Of a stretch of 64,000 nucleotides of DNA, positions 40,711 through 52,087 are shown in pieces. The stretch covers positions 112,001 to 176,000 of the forward strand of contig OX457043.1 in the NCBI GenBank assembly GCA_949752735.1, read 5' to 3'. Position 1 is the stretch's first letter. Every line of letters starts with the position of its first letter. The translations under genes and the position numbers were made by a program. The stretch is from Lumbricus terrestris (lineage: Eukaryota > Annelida > Clitellata > Crassiclitellata > Lumbricidae). The notes beneath the pieces are model-generated. The model was not told the origin of the DNA and did not search any database. It saw only the letters and a list, made by a program, of their open reading frames with translations.

Positions 40711-41465
40711 ACGGAAATAGTGCAAATGTGCATTGTGCACTGCCTTCTCTATCAAGAACAGCTTTTCACATAGGCCTATACAAACAATATTATAGCCATT
40801 GCCTAAATCTGTGCTCCAGGAAAGCGACTATCAGCATTGCATAATAGCATTATATCATTATGATCAGATTCCTGTCATTTTATTTCTTCTACGTAGGCTA
40901 TAAGGAATCTGTTTTGGGTGCAGTTTGTAATCGAAATCTCCAGAGTAGGCTACTCCAGCGCCCACATTAGGCTAGGTAGCGAGATAAGCTATCTCGCGGA
41001 TTTCAGTCAAAATAAATTCGGCTAATAAAACAATCGATAGGCAAGAAATGGCAAAACGACAAATGATACGATAAAGTACTGTTGTGGATTATATGAGCCT
41101 GCAAGTATAATTATATGAAGTTATGTCCAATTAAAATTAGTTTTCACCTTAGGCCTATAGATAATCGACTGAGATTCATTCAACGTTCAGACATGTTTTG
41201 GCCCCTTGTCAACTCATTGTAGTAGATTTTAACCGTGTTAATTGTTGTTTAACTTGATGATTAAACATTTGACACTGAATAGTCTCAGAAGCGGGTAACA
41301 GGCTAACAGCTCAGTTTACAGTACAAATGAGTTGTAGGCCTATAGTGCGAACTAACAATTTTTAACACGAACTTTGGGTGGGCTTCTTGAGGGAGGTATA
41401 CTATACACACAATTTCGAAGGGACAATTTTCCCTCCCCACATTTAGTTACAGATTTACGGCCCTG

Positions 41466-41713
41466 AGCGTGATGCTACGGATGCGGAGTTAGGCCTATAG
41501 CCTACATCAACACAATTTTACGCTTTTAACACAATTTTACGCATATTATAAAATTAAAATCATTAGACCTACTACTTTTATTCAACTAAAATAAAGTCAG
41601 CAATTGGTTCAATAAATAATAGGCTACTTATAAAGTTATAATACTTATTTCTGGCCAAACCTAAGCTTCTCTAACAACTTACAACGCTATTCAAACCATC
41701 TCAACCCTCTTCC
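41466..41713. other. Flank of Gag element, nothing recognised
   Basis: AT-rich sequence between the hAT element and the LTR. The last four bases, TTCC, are one side of the LTR element's target duplication. Confidence 0.6.
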
Positions 41714-43162
41714 TGTAGCGTTTTGGGAAAAGCTACAAAATTATACTTATTTTTATCCATGTTGGCCATAACGGTTAATTAACTCTATGCTGCACCAGAG
41801 CGAGGCTGCAGACATTACGCCAGCATGACGTGTGACCTTTTAGATGACGTGGCGAAGGTGTGGGCGCCGCTGATTGGCCAAGAGCGACGCGTGACCTAAA
41901 AACAGCGGTAAAAGGTCGCTTCCGATTGGCTGCTGGACCAATCTAGGTCAGTAGGACGAAGAGACGCAAAGAGGTGAAAACGGACGAGAAAGACTAGGCC
42001 ATCTTTTTGAATAGAAATTCGTTTAAAACTAAGTTTTCGGGCATCTAAATTAATAAGGAAGTCAACTAAATTAATAGATAATAAAGAAAACGACCGCTGG
42101 TCGCCTCCGGTGGAAGGAGAACGTCGAAATAAGCAAAACCGCTTAGGAATCAGGGAAGTAGAAATAAATTAAAGTGTAGCGTGCTGAATCTGTAAATGAA
42201 TGAATGTTTAAAATGGCCGGAACGCGTTGATATAGATTATATAGCGCATTACAGGTAGAGCGAAGGATAAATTAGCGCTTGTGTTAAGAAGCGTGAATAT
42301 ATTGAAAGAGTTGCTAGAAGTAGCCTTGCGATATAACTGTTGCTGTGGTCGTGGTAAATTAGTGCAAAGTGTTGATGTTAATTCGTTGCTTTCGTGTAAC
42401 TGATTAATAGCGTGATTTGACCTTCTGCAGTAGTTAAGGAAATAAGAACTGAACTGATAGTCTAGTTATATGCAGGAGCATAAAGGATAGGTATCAAGTA
42501 ATGCAAAGTGTGTAATAACCAGCCATAAATGCTGTGTAGTGTTAGGAATACTTTGTGTTGAACTGATAAGTATTATAGGCAGAATTGTATTTGCACAGGT
42601 TGCTGCCAATTGTATATTAATTAAGTAGTGTTGCAAGAATAAATAAAGCGTTGAATATTGAACTAGAATTGAAGGTGATTCACTGACTGACTTGCAATTA
42701 GTTGTAAAACAGAATAATCCCATGTCTCGTGCCAGCTCTTTGAGGGGGGACGCCCTAGAGGAATCGGATGATTCGGAGGGAGGGGGGTCAGTCAGTAGTG
42801 ATGAGAGATTGATAGAGCGCCAGATATATCCAGCCAAATACTCTCCGCCACCTCTTCAGGAGTTCGAGTCCCTTTCGCCCAAAGCTGCCGTGGGGATAAC
42901 GAACTCAGACGAGCACCGGAAAGAGGGTGCTGTCGCGCGTCGACAAACCGCCGCGGAGACATGTCCTGTAGGCCCTGGTACCCATGAAAGAAGAGAATCT
43001 GGACGTTCCTCCCTGTCGTTCACACTTGAGGTTCCCGTAGGTGGTTCCCTGTCGCCCCGGCAGTACGCCGCCACACTAGGGGAGGGGGGCGAAAGTAAGC
43101 GAGTAAGTGGGGCATCCCTTGCAAGCGCTTCCGGTCCCCTAGCGGTTAGGGCGGGCGTAACA
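41714..43162 (+). repeat. 5' LTR (1449 bp) of Gag-only retrotransposon
   Basis: Begins TGTAGCG and ends GTAACA. It has the same length as the 3' LTR at 48293-49741, with no difference noticed. TTCC flanks the whole element (41710-41713 and 49742-49745). U3 holds two ATTGG (CCAAT) boxes and TGACGT/TGACGTGG motifs near 41830-41950. AATAAATAAA at 42638-42647 is a polyadenylation signal. The next 500 bp include the Gag start at 42722, so coding starts inside the LTR. Confidence 0.96.
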
Positions 43163-45586
43163 AATGGTACCAGAAGTGGGGTAGAAGTGGAACAAGGGGA
43201 ACAAGTGGAACAGGTGGAACCAAGAAAATTTGGAAGGACAGAATTTCCTGGAGAGAGAGAGAAGTGGGAAGGCGAAGAAATGGCTTATTATGGCGCTAGA
43301 CCCAAGCGTCCTTCGGACTACCCTGTTACCGCAGCAATTGATGCGGGTTTTGATTTTGAATTTTACATGAGAGATAAACAAGCGAGGTTGGTTAACAGAA
43401 AGCTTGGAGGAAATAATTATGAAAGTGAAGGTTCGGAGGTAACTGATCTGCGACCTTTTCATAACGTTCTGTTGCATCCTAATATGTTGAATTTGGATAA
43501 AGGTTGTGTTGGGATCCTTGCTAACTCTGAGTGTATAGTTTCAGATATGGAGGATGGGGATTCGGCGCTGCCGAGGGAACTGGGACTCCCGACCTCGGAT
43601 GCACATCCCGGGCACCCAACCCTAGTCCACCCTCGGGCTACCACCTTCCCACCACCGCCTCCCTCGTCGCACCCTTTCGCCGTCCGAGCCCCTCCTGCTC
43701 CGACCCCGAACACAATCGGTGGTGTCGTCAAGTCGAATCCTTGGGTGAGAACCGTCACCCCGGTCACAGCCTCGGTGTGCAAACTGTCCGTATCCGTCGT
43801 GTCGTCGACTCAGTCAATCATGTCGACCTTGTCCTCGTCGTTGAAACCACAGGTTACACAAAGTTCCGCCTACCTGCCCTCGAACCTTGGCCCTCCCGCT
43901 TACCTGTCAGGTTGTCAACCAACAACCGCTCTGTGTCGGCCAGCTTCCGCCTACGATGAACGATTCTGGGTAACCACACGAGCAGCCCAGAACAACCTGG
44001 AAGCGAAGTTCCATGTTGTGTCTACATCCGGGAGCGAAAACAGTCAGTTCCAGTTCGAACAGTATGCTGAACCGCCTACAGCTGAACCTCAACCAACGAT
44101 CCAAGGTCGTTTTCAGCCGAGTACGACTCCATCCTCGTCGGTCACTGTGCAGTCCCAATCACGCGTGAGCAGAACTGTTGATTCGAAATCCAGACAGTAT
44201 ATGAAATTGGACAGGTACAATGGAAAGACATCGGTCGAAGCTTTCCTAAAGAAATTCGAGATCTGTGCGAACAGTAATGGTTGGACAGATGGGGAGAAAT
44301 TCGCCCAGCTGACCTGTGCCCTGACAGAGCCAGCTGATCAGCTGCTCTACGAGTTCGACTCCGAGACCATAGCATCCTGGTCTGACCTGGTTGATCGTCT
44401 ACGCCTGCGGTATGGAAGCTCCGATCAAGCCGTCCTCTACCAGACCCAATTGAACACACGACGTCAAAAGATGGGTGAAGACCTCAGCTCTGTAGTACGA
44501 GACATTCGACGAATCATGATCCTGGCGTTCCCTGGTCCCACCTCGGTGCACAGTGAAGTCATAGCGATTCGTGCCTTTCTCGACGCCCTGCGAGACAGAG
44601 ACTTAGCCATGAAGGTTCGTGAGAGAGAACCTACCACCTTGGACCATGCTTATAAGACTGCCATGCGTTTAGAGGGTTACCGTCAAGCAGATGATGGTAA
44701 CCTCGGCCGCGATGAACATCGACCCAGTCGGGTAAAAACTGTAACGGAAGTAGACTCTGCCCCTGCTGACAGTCAGAGACAATTCCAAGAAATCGTGTTG
44801 AATAGGCTGGAGCAGATGGAAGCAAGAATAAACGCCATCTGCAGCAGCCCCTCCGGCGATGGACAATTTCGCCCCTGGCGGCCCCGAAGTCAAGTTCCAC
44901 CCAGGGCGGAACCTACCTTCGGAAGTCAGAGGACAGTTAACCGCTCATCCAGGTTCCCCGCGAGTGACCGTCGCTGCTTCGAGTGTCAACAACCCGGTCA
45001 CTTTGCTCGAGTTTGTCCCACTCGTTACCACGACTCGACGCCGGAGGAGGAGAGAGAAGGACTGGAACACAATGAAGCACGCCAGGTTCAGCAGAAGAGC
45101 CGCCCTGCGCAGTGTCGTCGAGTCATCGTCTCAACCGCTGTCCCGGTGTCTTCGAACTGCAAAGTAAAAGAAAAGCCTTCAGTGAGGCGTTCGAATCCAA
45201 AAGTCGCTGGAAAATCCTGTGTTATCCCACGAGCATCGGTCGAAGCGGAAGCGCTACCACCAGAAAGAGTTCCTGTTCCAGCCAGTCCTGGGGGGAAGAC
45301 CTACCAGCCCAAGGTGGTGGCCCGAGTCCAGCCTCGTCGGGGTGTGCATCTGCCCTCCCACTTCGCCAGCCCTACCTGCGGTGGAATGTGGCCTCTACCG
45401 ACTTTCGGCGGGCTTCGTGGTGCTAACATGCATCCTTCCTCTGGTCTCGCCGCCTATCGAGACAGAGAGAGGAAACGCACCAGAGTTCCGCAGAATCGTC
45501 ACTTTCTGTCGAGAGGCACCATTCCTCACCATCGCTGGCGAGATCACCAAGAAAGCTTCGTGCAGCCTTGGGGGGATAAAGAGTAA
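42722..45586 (+). CDS. gag: Gag protein, 954 residues, starting in the LTR
   Basis: The first ATG of the open frame is at 42722 (the frame is open a little further upstream, without ATG). Residues 1-147 lie in the 5' LTR, about 148-154 are encoded by the primer-binding site, and the rest is internal. The N-terminal half is Ser/Pro-rich and probably disordered. Residues about 490-660 are a retrotransposon Gag domain (YMKLDRYNG, VEAFLKKFEICANSNGW, then SVVRDIRRIMILAFPG). A CCHC zinc knuckle CX2CX4HX4C spans residues 752-765 (CFECQQPGHFARVC). A basic tail follows. No protease or polymerase follows in any frame. Codon use is GC-richer than the flanks. The frame is intact, so it may still be translated. 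Confidence 0.95.
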   Translation: MSRASSLRGDALEESDDSEGGGSVSSDERLIERQIYPAKYSPPPLQEFESLSPKAAVGITNSDEHRKEGAVARRQTAAETCPVGPGTHERRESGRSSLSFTLEVPVGGSLSPRQYAATLGEGGESKRVSGASLASASGPLAVRAGVTNGTRSGVEVEQGEQVEQVEPRKFGRTEFPGEREKWEGEEMAYYGARPKRPSDYPVTAAIDAGFDFEFYMRDKQARLVNRKLGGNNYESEGSEVTDLRPFHNVLLHPNMLNLDKGCVGILANSECIVSDMEDGDSALPRELGLPTSDAHPGHPTLVHPRATTFPPPPPSSHPFAVRAPPAPTPNTIGGVVKSNPWVRTVTPVTASVCKLSVSVVSSTQSIMSTLSSSLKPQVTQSSAYLPSNLGPPAYLSGCQPTTALCRPASAYDERFWVTTRAAQNNLEAKFHVVSTSGSENSQFQFEQYAEPPTAEPQPTIQGRFQPSTTPSSSVTVQSQSRVSRTVDSKSRQYMKLDRYNGKTSVEAFLKKFEICANSNGWTDGEKFAQLTCALTEPADQLLYEFDSETIASWSDLVDRLRLRYGSSDQAVLYQTQLNTRRQKMGEDLSSVVRDIRRIMILAFPGPTSVHSEVIAIRAFLDALRDRDLAMKVREREPTTLDHAYKTAMRLEGYRQADDGNLGRDEHRPSRVKTVTEVDSAPADSQRQFQEIVLNRLEQMEARINAICSSPSGDGQFRPWRPRSQVPPRAEPTFGSQRTVNRSSRFPASDRRCFECQQPGHFARVCPTRYHDSTPEEEREGLEHNEARQVQQKSRPAQCRRVIVSTAVPVSSNCKVKEKPSVRRSNPKVAGKSCVIPRASVEAEALPPERVPVPASPGGKTYQPKVVARVQPRRGVHLPSHFASPTCGGMWPLPTFGGLRGANMHPSSGLAAYRDRERKRTRVPQNRHFLSRGTIPHHRWRDHQESFVQPWGDKE
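43165..43181 (+). promoter_or_regulatory. Primer-binding site, tRNA-Leu type
   Basis: TGGTACCAGAAGTGGGG starts two bases after the LTR. It is complementary to the 3' end of an animal tRNA-Leu(UAA) acceptor arm including CCA (from memory of that tRNA). It is also read as codons of Gag. Confidence 0.88.
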
Positions 45587-48277
45587 TGTAGTGTAAGGTG
45601 ATGGTAACGTCGCGTAATGGCGACGAGTAGTGACTTTGGCAAGAAGCCTAGGTTTTAGTTCCTTTCGATGAATAAAATGTTTATTTTTTAACTTTGATCT
45701 AGGTTAGATCATTGGGGGTAGATTAGCATTGTTTACTTGTGTTTTATTGTATTGTTGTTTTTATTGCCACAGAAGAAAGGCAAAATGTTGTGCTTGCATG
45801 TTAGTTTAAGATTTGATGTGCATAACCTTGATTGCAGATTAAAGTTGAATATAAAATGTGCTAGAGTAGGAGCAAATTGCATTTGTGCATTGATTGAAAA
45901 GCAGTCTGCTAGAATTTGGTGAATTATCCTGATGTATGCATTGGCCTGAGTAGTCGGTAAGTGAGTAAGTTGTAGACTAGTAGGCAGACTGATGTTGTTG
46001 CAGGCATTAAGAATTGCATGCGAAGGTGAGACTAAGGACCTGTTATTTGGTAAGAGCGGTAATCCGTCCAATCGTCGCTATTGGTTGCTCAAGTGTACTC
46101 TTTCCTGTGTGGAAATGGAGGTGTAGAGGTCATGGTGCATAGGTACGCTTCCCTAAGCGGTAAGGCCTGGTGTAGGTAGCTTCAGCCTTCATGTAATGTG
46201 TCTTGCCTGTAATAATGATTAGTGCCAATGTCTATGATTTTTATCTTACTGGGAGAGTACGGCTGTGGAAATGGTTTGACATAGGATAATAGAATTCTTA
46301 AAGAACACTGCATATATTCAAGATTGCTGTTGATACTTAGCTATTTGTCATGTTGAATAATAGTCTAAATTCTTATATAAAAGTTGTTGTAAGGATTGAG
46401 CTCCTGATTAAGCAGTAACTGGGAAACCGTAGTAATAATTGACTAGGAATCTAAGGTGTGTATTGCCCTGAAGAAGTTAAGTAAACAGATCGGTGGTAAA
46501 CTTGTAGGTAGACTGAAATTGTTGCAGGCATTAAGGGTTACATAGAAGAGGAGACTGGTGGTCTGTTAGTTAGATGAGCTGTAATCCGTCCAGTCGTCGT
46601 TATTGGTTGCTTGAGAATTTCCTGTGTGGGAATGAATGAGATGTACTCTTTCCGTTGGTGGAAATGGATGTAAACTTCTTCCTGTGTGGAAATGAATGGA
46701 TGTAATAAGCGGTAATCAGTCCAATCGTCGTTATTGGTTGCTTGAGAATTTTCCTGTGTGGAATGAATGAGATGTAATAAGCGGTAATCCGTCCAATCGT
46801 CGTTATTGGTTGCTTGAGAGATTTTCCTGTGTGGGAATGAATGAGATGTACTCTTTCCGTTGGTGGAAATGGATGTAAACTTCTTCCTGTGTGGAAATGA
46901 ATGGATGTAATAAGCGGTAATCCGTCCAATCGTCGTTATTGGTTGCTTGAGAAATTTCCTGTGTGGGAATGATGGTGATATATTCTTTCCGTTGGTGGAA
47001 ATGTGTGTACTTGGTCCTGTGTAAACTTCCTGTGTGGAAAGGTGACGTAGAGGTAACAGCGTAGGTCATGGAGTCAATCCGTCCTAGTAGGCATAGGTAC
47101 GCTTCACTAAGCGGTAATGCCTTATGCAGCTGGTTCAAACCTTGATGTAACGTGTTGTGCCTGTAATAATGTGTCAGCTACTGATGTGATGATTTGTGCC
47201 TGCTGAGAGTTAACTTTGGGCTGGATACATAATGACAGAAAAATGATTCATCTTAGGTTTAGTTGCTATTTGGATGAAAACTGCTTTAAGTCAAATTGCT
47301 TATATTTCGTGTTAGTCTAAGTTGTCGTTAATGTTGTAGCTAATAACATGTTAACTGCGCTAAGACTATCTGTAGGATTGGGAGCCGAAGCATGATTGTA
47401 TGTGTTAGAGGACATTCTCTTGGTTTGTGGCTTCGAGCTGTTGCTGAAATGGATTGTAGTACATTGTTTACTGTAACTGTTGATGTGCATTACCTGAAAC
47501 CTGGGTGGGAGGATAACCCGATAGCACCTGATAATGTGTAAGAGTATAGATAATATTTCTATTGGGATTTCCAACCCTGCTTTAGTTCAGAGACTTTGTG
47601 TCTGGTAGTTAGTAGTCCCGGGGTTCGTGGAAGCAGAGACTGGTGATTAAACACCAATGGCCTGTATTCCGACGAGGATTGGGTAACCAATGGACGTAGT
47701 TAGTAACCCTAGTGAGGTAAAGGCTGGCCTAGTGGTATGCTTTCTCTGAATCGCCTGATACCCGGACCTTGTGCCTTTGCTGAATTGTGGTCTGCGTGGA
47801 GTAGGGAGCGAGAGTGAGTTGGAGACTTTCAATTTAAGTAGACGTCCCCCCCCTCTTTTTGCTGGTGATTCCGAACGGATGGTTTCAGGGAGATTGCAAA
47901 GTAAGGATGTTACATGAGCGTAAACATTGCCCTGCAGTCACCTTGAGAATTTAAGCGGCTGTGTTGTTAGGGTTAAGTTGTTATGAGTAAAGACGTGCTA
48001 AGATGCTGTACTTTGTATGCCTGAACTTTTACAACAAGCGTTGCTAGGAGGCTAATTAGTTGATCTCCCTGTGGTGAATTAGGAACCCTGTTGGTTCTTA
48101 GAGTTAAGATGAGATTTCATACAGTTGTTGATGTAGAATTGCCTGCTTACTGTTCAGACTGTTCTCAAGCGGCAATGTCTTTTAGTATAGTAGTGATGAC
48201 CCTGCCTTAGCAACTCCTGTACAACGGATTCAGTACGCGACCACTGCTGAATTTTCCAGTAATATGGAAAATTCGGG
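45587..48277. other. Non-coding interior of Gag element in place of pol
   Basis: About 2.7 kb with no frame above about 125 codons and no protease, reverse transcriptase, RNase H or integrase motif. 45940-46110 is repeated near 46465-46620 (GTTGTTGCAGGCATTAAG, TAATCCGTCCA). From 46600 to 47040, units with CGTCGTTATTGGTTGCTTGA and TTTCCTGTGTGG recur at least four times. 46130-46210 reappears near 47085-47170. The region thus looks expanded by tandem duplication. Confidence 0.85.
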
Positions 48278-48292
48278 TTAAGGAGGGGAGAG
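48278..48292 (+). promoter_or_regulatory. Polypurine tract
   Basis: AAGGAGGGGAGAG directly before the 3' LTR, the expected plus-strand primer. Confidence 0.9.
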
Positions 48293-49741
48293 TGTAGCGT
48301 TTTGGGAAAAGCTACAAAATTATACTTATTTTTATCCATGTTGGCCATAACGGTTAATTAACTCTATGCTGCACCAGAGCGAGGCTGCAGACATTACGCC
48401 AGCATGACGTGTGACCTTTTAGATGACGTGGCGAAGGTGTGGGCGCCGCTGATTGGCCAAGAGCGACGCGTGACCTAAAAACAGCGGTAAAAGGTCGCTT
48501 CCGATTGGCTGCTGGACCAATCTAGGTCAGTAGGACGAAGAGACGCAAAGAGGTGAAAACGGACGAGAAAGACTAGGCCATCTTTTTGAATAGAAATTCG
48601 TTTAAAACTAAGTTTTCGGGCATCTAAATTAATAAGGAAGTCAACTAAATTAATAGATAATAAAGAAAACGACCGCTGGTCGCCTCCGGTGGAAGGAGAA
48701 CGTCGAAATAAGCAAAACCGCTTAGGAATCAGGGAAGTAGAAATAAATTAAAGTGTAGCGTGCTGAATCTGTAAATGAATGAATGTTTAAAATGGCCGGA
48801 ACGCGTTGATATAGATTATATAGCGCATTACAGGTAGAGCGAAGGATAAATTAGCGCTTGTGTTAAGAAGCGTGAATATATTGAAAGAGTTGCTAGAAGT
48901 AGCCTTGCGATATAACTGTTGCTGTGGTCGTGGTAAATTAGTGCAAAGTGTTGATGTTAATTCGTTGCTTTCGTGTAACTGATTAATAGCGTGATTTGAC
49001 CTTCTGCAGTAGTTAAGGAAATAAGAACTGAACTGATAGTCTAGTTATATGCAGGAGCATAAAGGATAGGTATCAAGTAATGCAAAGTGTGTAATAACCA
49101 GCCATAAATGCTGTGTAGTGTTAGGAATACTTTGTGTTGAACTGATAAGTATTATAGGCAGAATTGTATTTGCACAGGTTGCTGCCAATTGTATATTAAT
49201 TAAGTAGTGTTGCAAGAATAAATAAAGCGTTGAATATTGAACTAGAATTGAAGGTGATTCACTGACTGACTTGCAATTAGTTGTAAAACAGAATAATCCC
49301 ATGTCTCGTGCCAGCTCTTTGAGGGGGGACGCCCTAGAGGAATCGGATGATTCGGAGGGAGGGGGGTCAGTCAGTAGTGATGAGAGATTGATAGAGCGCC
49401 AGATATATCCAGCCAAATACTCTCCGCCACCTCTTCAGGAGTTCGAGTCCCTTTCGCCCAAAGCTGCCGTGGGGATAACGAACTCAGACGAGCACCGGAA
49501 AGAGGGTGCTGTCGCGCGTCGACAAACCGCCGCGGAGACATGTCCTGTAGGCCCTGGTACCCATGAAAGAAGAGAATCTGGACGTTCCTCCCTGTCGTTC
49601 ACACTTGAGGTTCCCGTAGGTGGTTCCCTGTCGCCCCGGCAGTACGCCGCCACACTAGGGGAGGGGGGCGAAAGTAAGCGAGTAAGTGGGGCATCCCTTG
49701 CAAGCGCTTCCGGTCCCCTAGCGGTTAGGGCGGGCGTAACA
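48293..49741 (+). repeat. 3' LTR (1449 bp) of Gag-only retrotransposon
   Basis: Matches the 5' LTR in length, and every frame compared is identical in translation. It ends GTAACA, followed by TTCC at 49742-49745. Confidence 0.96.
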
Positions 49742-49783
49742 TTCCAACCTATACTAGCCGACTGTCTTTCTGACTGCCTGTGA
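49301..49783 (+). pseudogene. Gag N-terminus in 3' LTR, truncated
   Basis: The ATG at 49301 equals 42722 of the 5' LTR. The frame carries the LTR-encoded residues, then runs into host sequence for about 14 codons and stops at 49783. It is an unavoidable by-product of the LTR-embedded start. Confidence 0.9.
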
Positions 49784-49910
49784 CCACGGCCTACTAAATT
49801 AGTAGGCCGTGCTGTGACTCTCCAGATATTGACCTTGGCCTATTTGCCGCAACTTTGTTTCGACGGCGATCACTAGCCTATATTCTTACTGTAAGCAGAG
49901 CTATAGTGCA

Positions 49911-50174
49911 CAGTGGTGTAGACAAGGGGGTTTCGGGGTTAAAACCCCCAATTGGTTTAGGAAAAAGTTTTTTAAAGGTTATTTATCCGCTTAAATAAGA
50001 AAAAAACAATTGTTTGTAGTAATAATTGTTTTTCTTACTTTATTCCCTTTGTAACATTATTCCCTTTTTATTGACTAATGCTGTTGGGTTGGTGTGTTGG
50101 TGTCTGGAAGAGCATCCGGCCAGGTCATAAAACCCCCAAAACCCATGGTAAATTCCTGGCTATGCCACGTACTG
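49911..50174. mobile_element. hAT MITE (CAGTGG family)
   Basis: CAGTGGTGTAGACAAGGGGG at the left; GGCTATGCCACGTACTG at the right. The flanks ATAGTGCA and CTAGTGCA agree at 7 of 8 bases. The interior has ACCCCCAATTGG / AAACCCCCAAAAC text in common with the 2461-2608 element. Confidence 0.75.
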
Positions 50175-50516
50175 CTAGTGCATTACATTGCAGTTCAAAG
50201 AATTACGTTTGAACTAAACTGTAACTCATCCACAGCTATTAAAGAAGGCCTATATGCCTTAAGATTCATTGAATTAACAAAACCACTTTATTACATGCAT
50301 AATTATTTATAGAAAAGCGTATGTAGCCTAATGCATACTTGCATAGGTCATAAGCAGCTGATCTGCCTCTTTCTCGCTCTCGTCCCTATGGCAACCGAAC
50401 TAACACGTCCACTGGAGAGCTTTGAAAGTAGCACTTAATCAGCTTTGAGTTAACAATTTATGCCGTTATTTGCATTTCCATACTGCATGGTGTGCAGTGG
50501 TCTTGTACGTTGTAAT

Positions 50517-50905
50517 CATCATCATCATCATCAATATCATTGGGCTCAATGCCCGTGAGAGTCCGACGCCACTCTCTGTCTGAGTCTGTCTCGCGTCATG
50601 CTGCCCAGCTTCAACAGGTCCGGTCAGCAGGTCTGCTCCATACCATTAACATCTTGGAGCAGTTAGACCGCCTTGTCTAAATGAAGAGAATATTGGGAGA
50701 GAGGCATGAAGGACAACTTGGGTCAATGCCCGTATGTGTCCCATGCTCTCCCCCCACTCTCTCCACCGGTCTGTCCTGACCGGCCTGTGCATGTCTGCTC
50801 CACATCATGACACCTTGAAGCATCTGGGTCGCTCTGCCACTTGTGCCGTGGTTTTTGCGGATTTCAATCGTCTTGGTCTTTTACTGCCAGGGCTTAAACG
50901 TTGTA
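50517..50905. repeat. Two related repeat units with CTCTGTCTGAGTCTGTC text
   Basis: A (CAT)n run leads into ATGCCCGTGAGAGTCCGACG, and later ATGCCCGTATGTGTCCCATG. Both are followed by TCTGCTCCA and a CTTGGAGCA / CTTGAAGCAT word. The type is unknown. Confidence 0.5.
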
Positions 50906-50912
50906 ATGACAG

Positions 50913-50941
50913 ACAATATATATATATATATATATATATTA
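50913..50941. repeat. (TA)n microsatellite
   Basis: About 12 TA units. Confidence 0.93.
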
Positions 50942-50949
50942 ATTCTTTG

Positions 50950-51998
50950 TAGTCAATACTCTTCTGCAGTGCTTAAAGTGTGGAAAAATAAAAAAAGAAG
51001 TGCCTGGACGCCCCTTACCTTTCCAGTCAGTGGTGGCCATTAAGTAGCAGGACGGTGCTCATATTTTAAAATAAGTGCATGGACGCCGTCTATGACCTCC
51101 AGGCACACTTTAAGCCCTGCTCTTCTGCCTTATTATGGTTGTGTTTTTAGATGCAACACTGCACTCTAATGTATGATTAAATATCTGTCTCATTCTTCAC
51201 ATTGTCTCTTTCATGTAACTACCATAGAATATTCATATCAATGTTATGGCGCGAACTGCTTCCGTCAGTTCCGCCTCACGAGAGGCTGCATCAGATGCCT
51301 GCCTTTCGAGGCTGCATATTCCTCAACGCCTATCCTGCCATTAGTTTAGTGTGTGAGGCGCCCTTGTAACGGCATGGCTGTGTTACGGCACCATAGAAAC
51401 CGTCATTGTTATTATTATGCGAACTATAAACTGTTCTGACTGGTAATGTTAGTAGTTTTTAGTAATGTAAGTACAGCAGTGTTTGGCAATCAGTGAAGTA
51501 TCTAACTCTACAAGTCATAAAAATGCATTCGATACAAAGAAAAAATAATCCAGTTTCTCAACTCTTTTTTATGTTATTTCAGTCTGCCATTTTGGATATC
51601 TGGTTAGTTATCTTGCTGCTTTGTAGTAATGCAAAGTCAACATCCAGATACAACATGAGTCCAATGTGCAAAATCTTTTTCCCATTTGCAAATGTTATCT
51701 ACAATGCTGAGCCTTTCTGATAAACAGTTCCTTACAGGTTGAATTGAATTGGAACTTCACACAGACAAAGACCTTGTTTAGTTTCACTCCATTTATGAAT
51801 GTATTAAACTAAACAGACCCAGAAGGCAGGAATCAGATTACAAGGCACCATGCGTAGGCAAAGGCAAACATTCAGTTCAAACTTAACATCAGCCATCATC
51901 AACAACAGACACTTCTAAACTCGAAATCGATCATCAGCAGAGAGCACAAAACATCAGACTTTGCATCTCAAACGAACTCAATAACAATTCGTCTCTCA
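50950..51998. other. No gene or clear repeat seen
   Basis: Ordinary AT-rich sequence downstream (in transcription terms) of PSMD5. The frames present are short and unsupported. Confidence 0.5.
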
Positions 51999-52004
51999 TT
52001 TATT
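51999..52004 (-). terminator. Candidate PSMD5 polyadenylation signal
   Basis: TTTATT on the plus strand is AATAAA on the coding strand, 84 bp after the stop codon. Confidence 0.55.
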
Positions 52005-52087
52005 TTTGATCTGTTTGTTTAACCATGAAATGAACGGAGAACAGAAGGCAGACAGACACAGATGATGAGCAGATGACAATGAGTTCA

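Larger units (their letters stand above)
39358..41465. mobile_element. 2.1-kb non-autonomous hAT element with nested inserts
   Basis: CAGGGCCGTAAATCCC and AGATTTACGGCCCTG are the inverted ends. AGCGTGAT is duplicated at 39350-39357 and 41466-41473. Subterminal GGGAGGGAATTCCCTCC motifs match at both sides (CCCTCCCC near 41432). Inside are a (TA)n run, a LINE piece (39840-40110) and a MITE (40393-40710), but no transposase. Confidence 0.9.

Noticed and set aside
42692..42721. Gag start at 42692
   Set aside because: That codon is TTG; the first ATG in frame is 42722. Likewise the frame at 4132 opens with TTG and has no real start.
45112..45596. Overlapping frames at the end of gag as protease
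   Set aside because: No D-T/S-G motif and no other protease feature; they are shadows of the Gag C-terminus.
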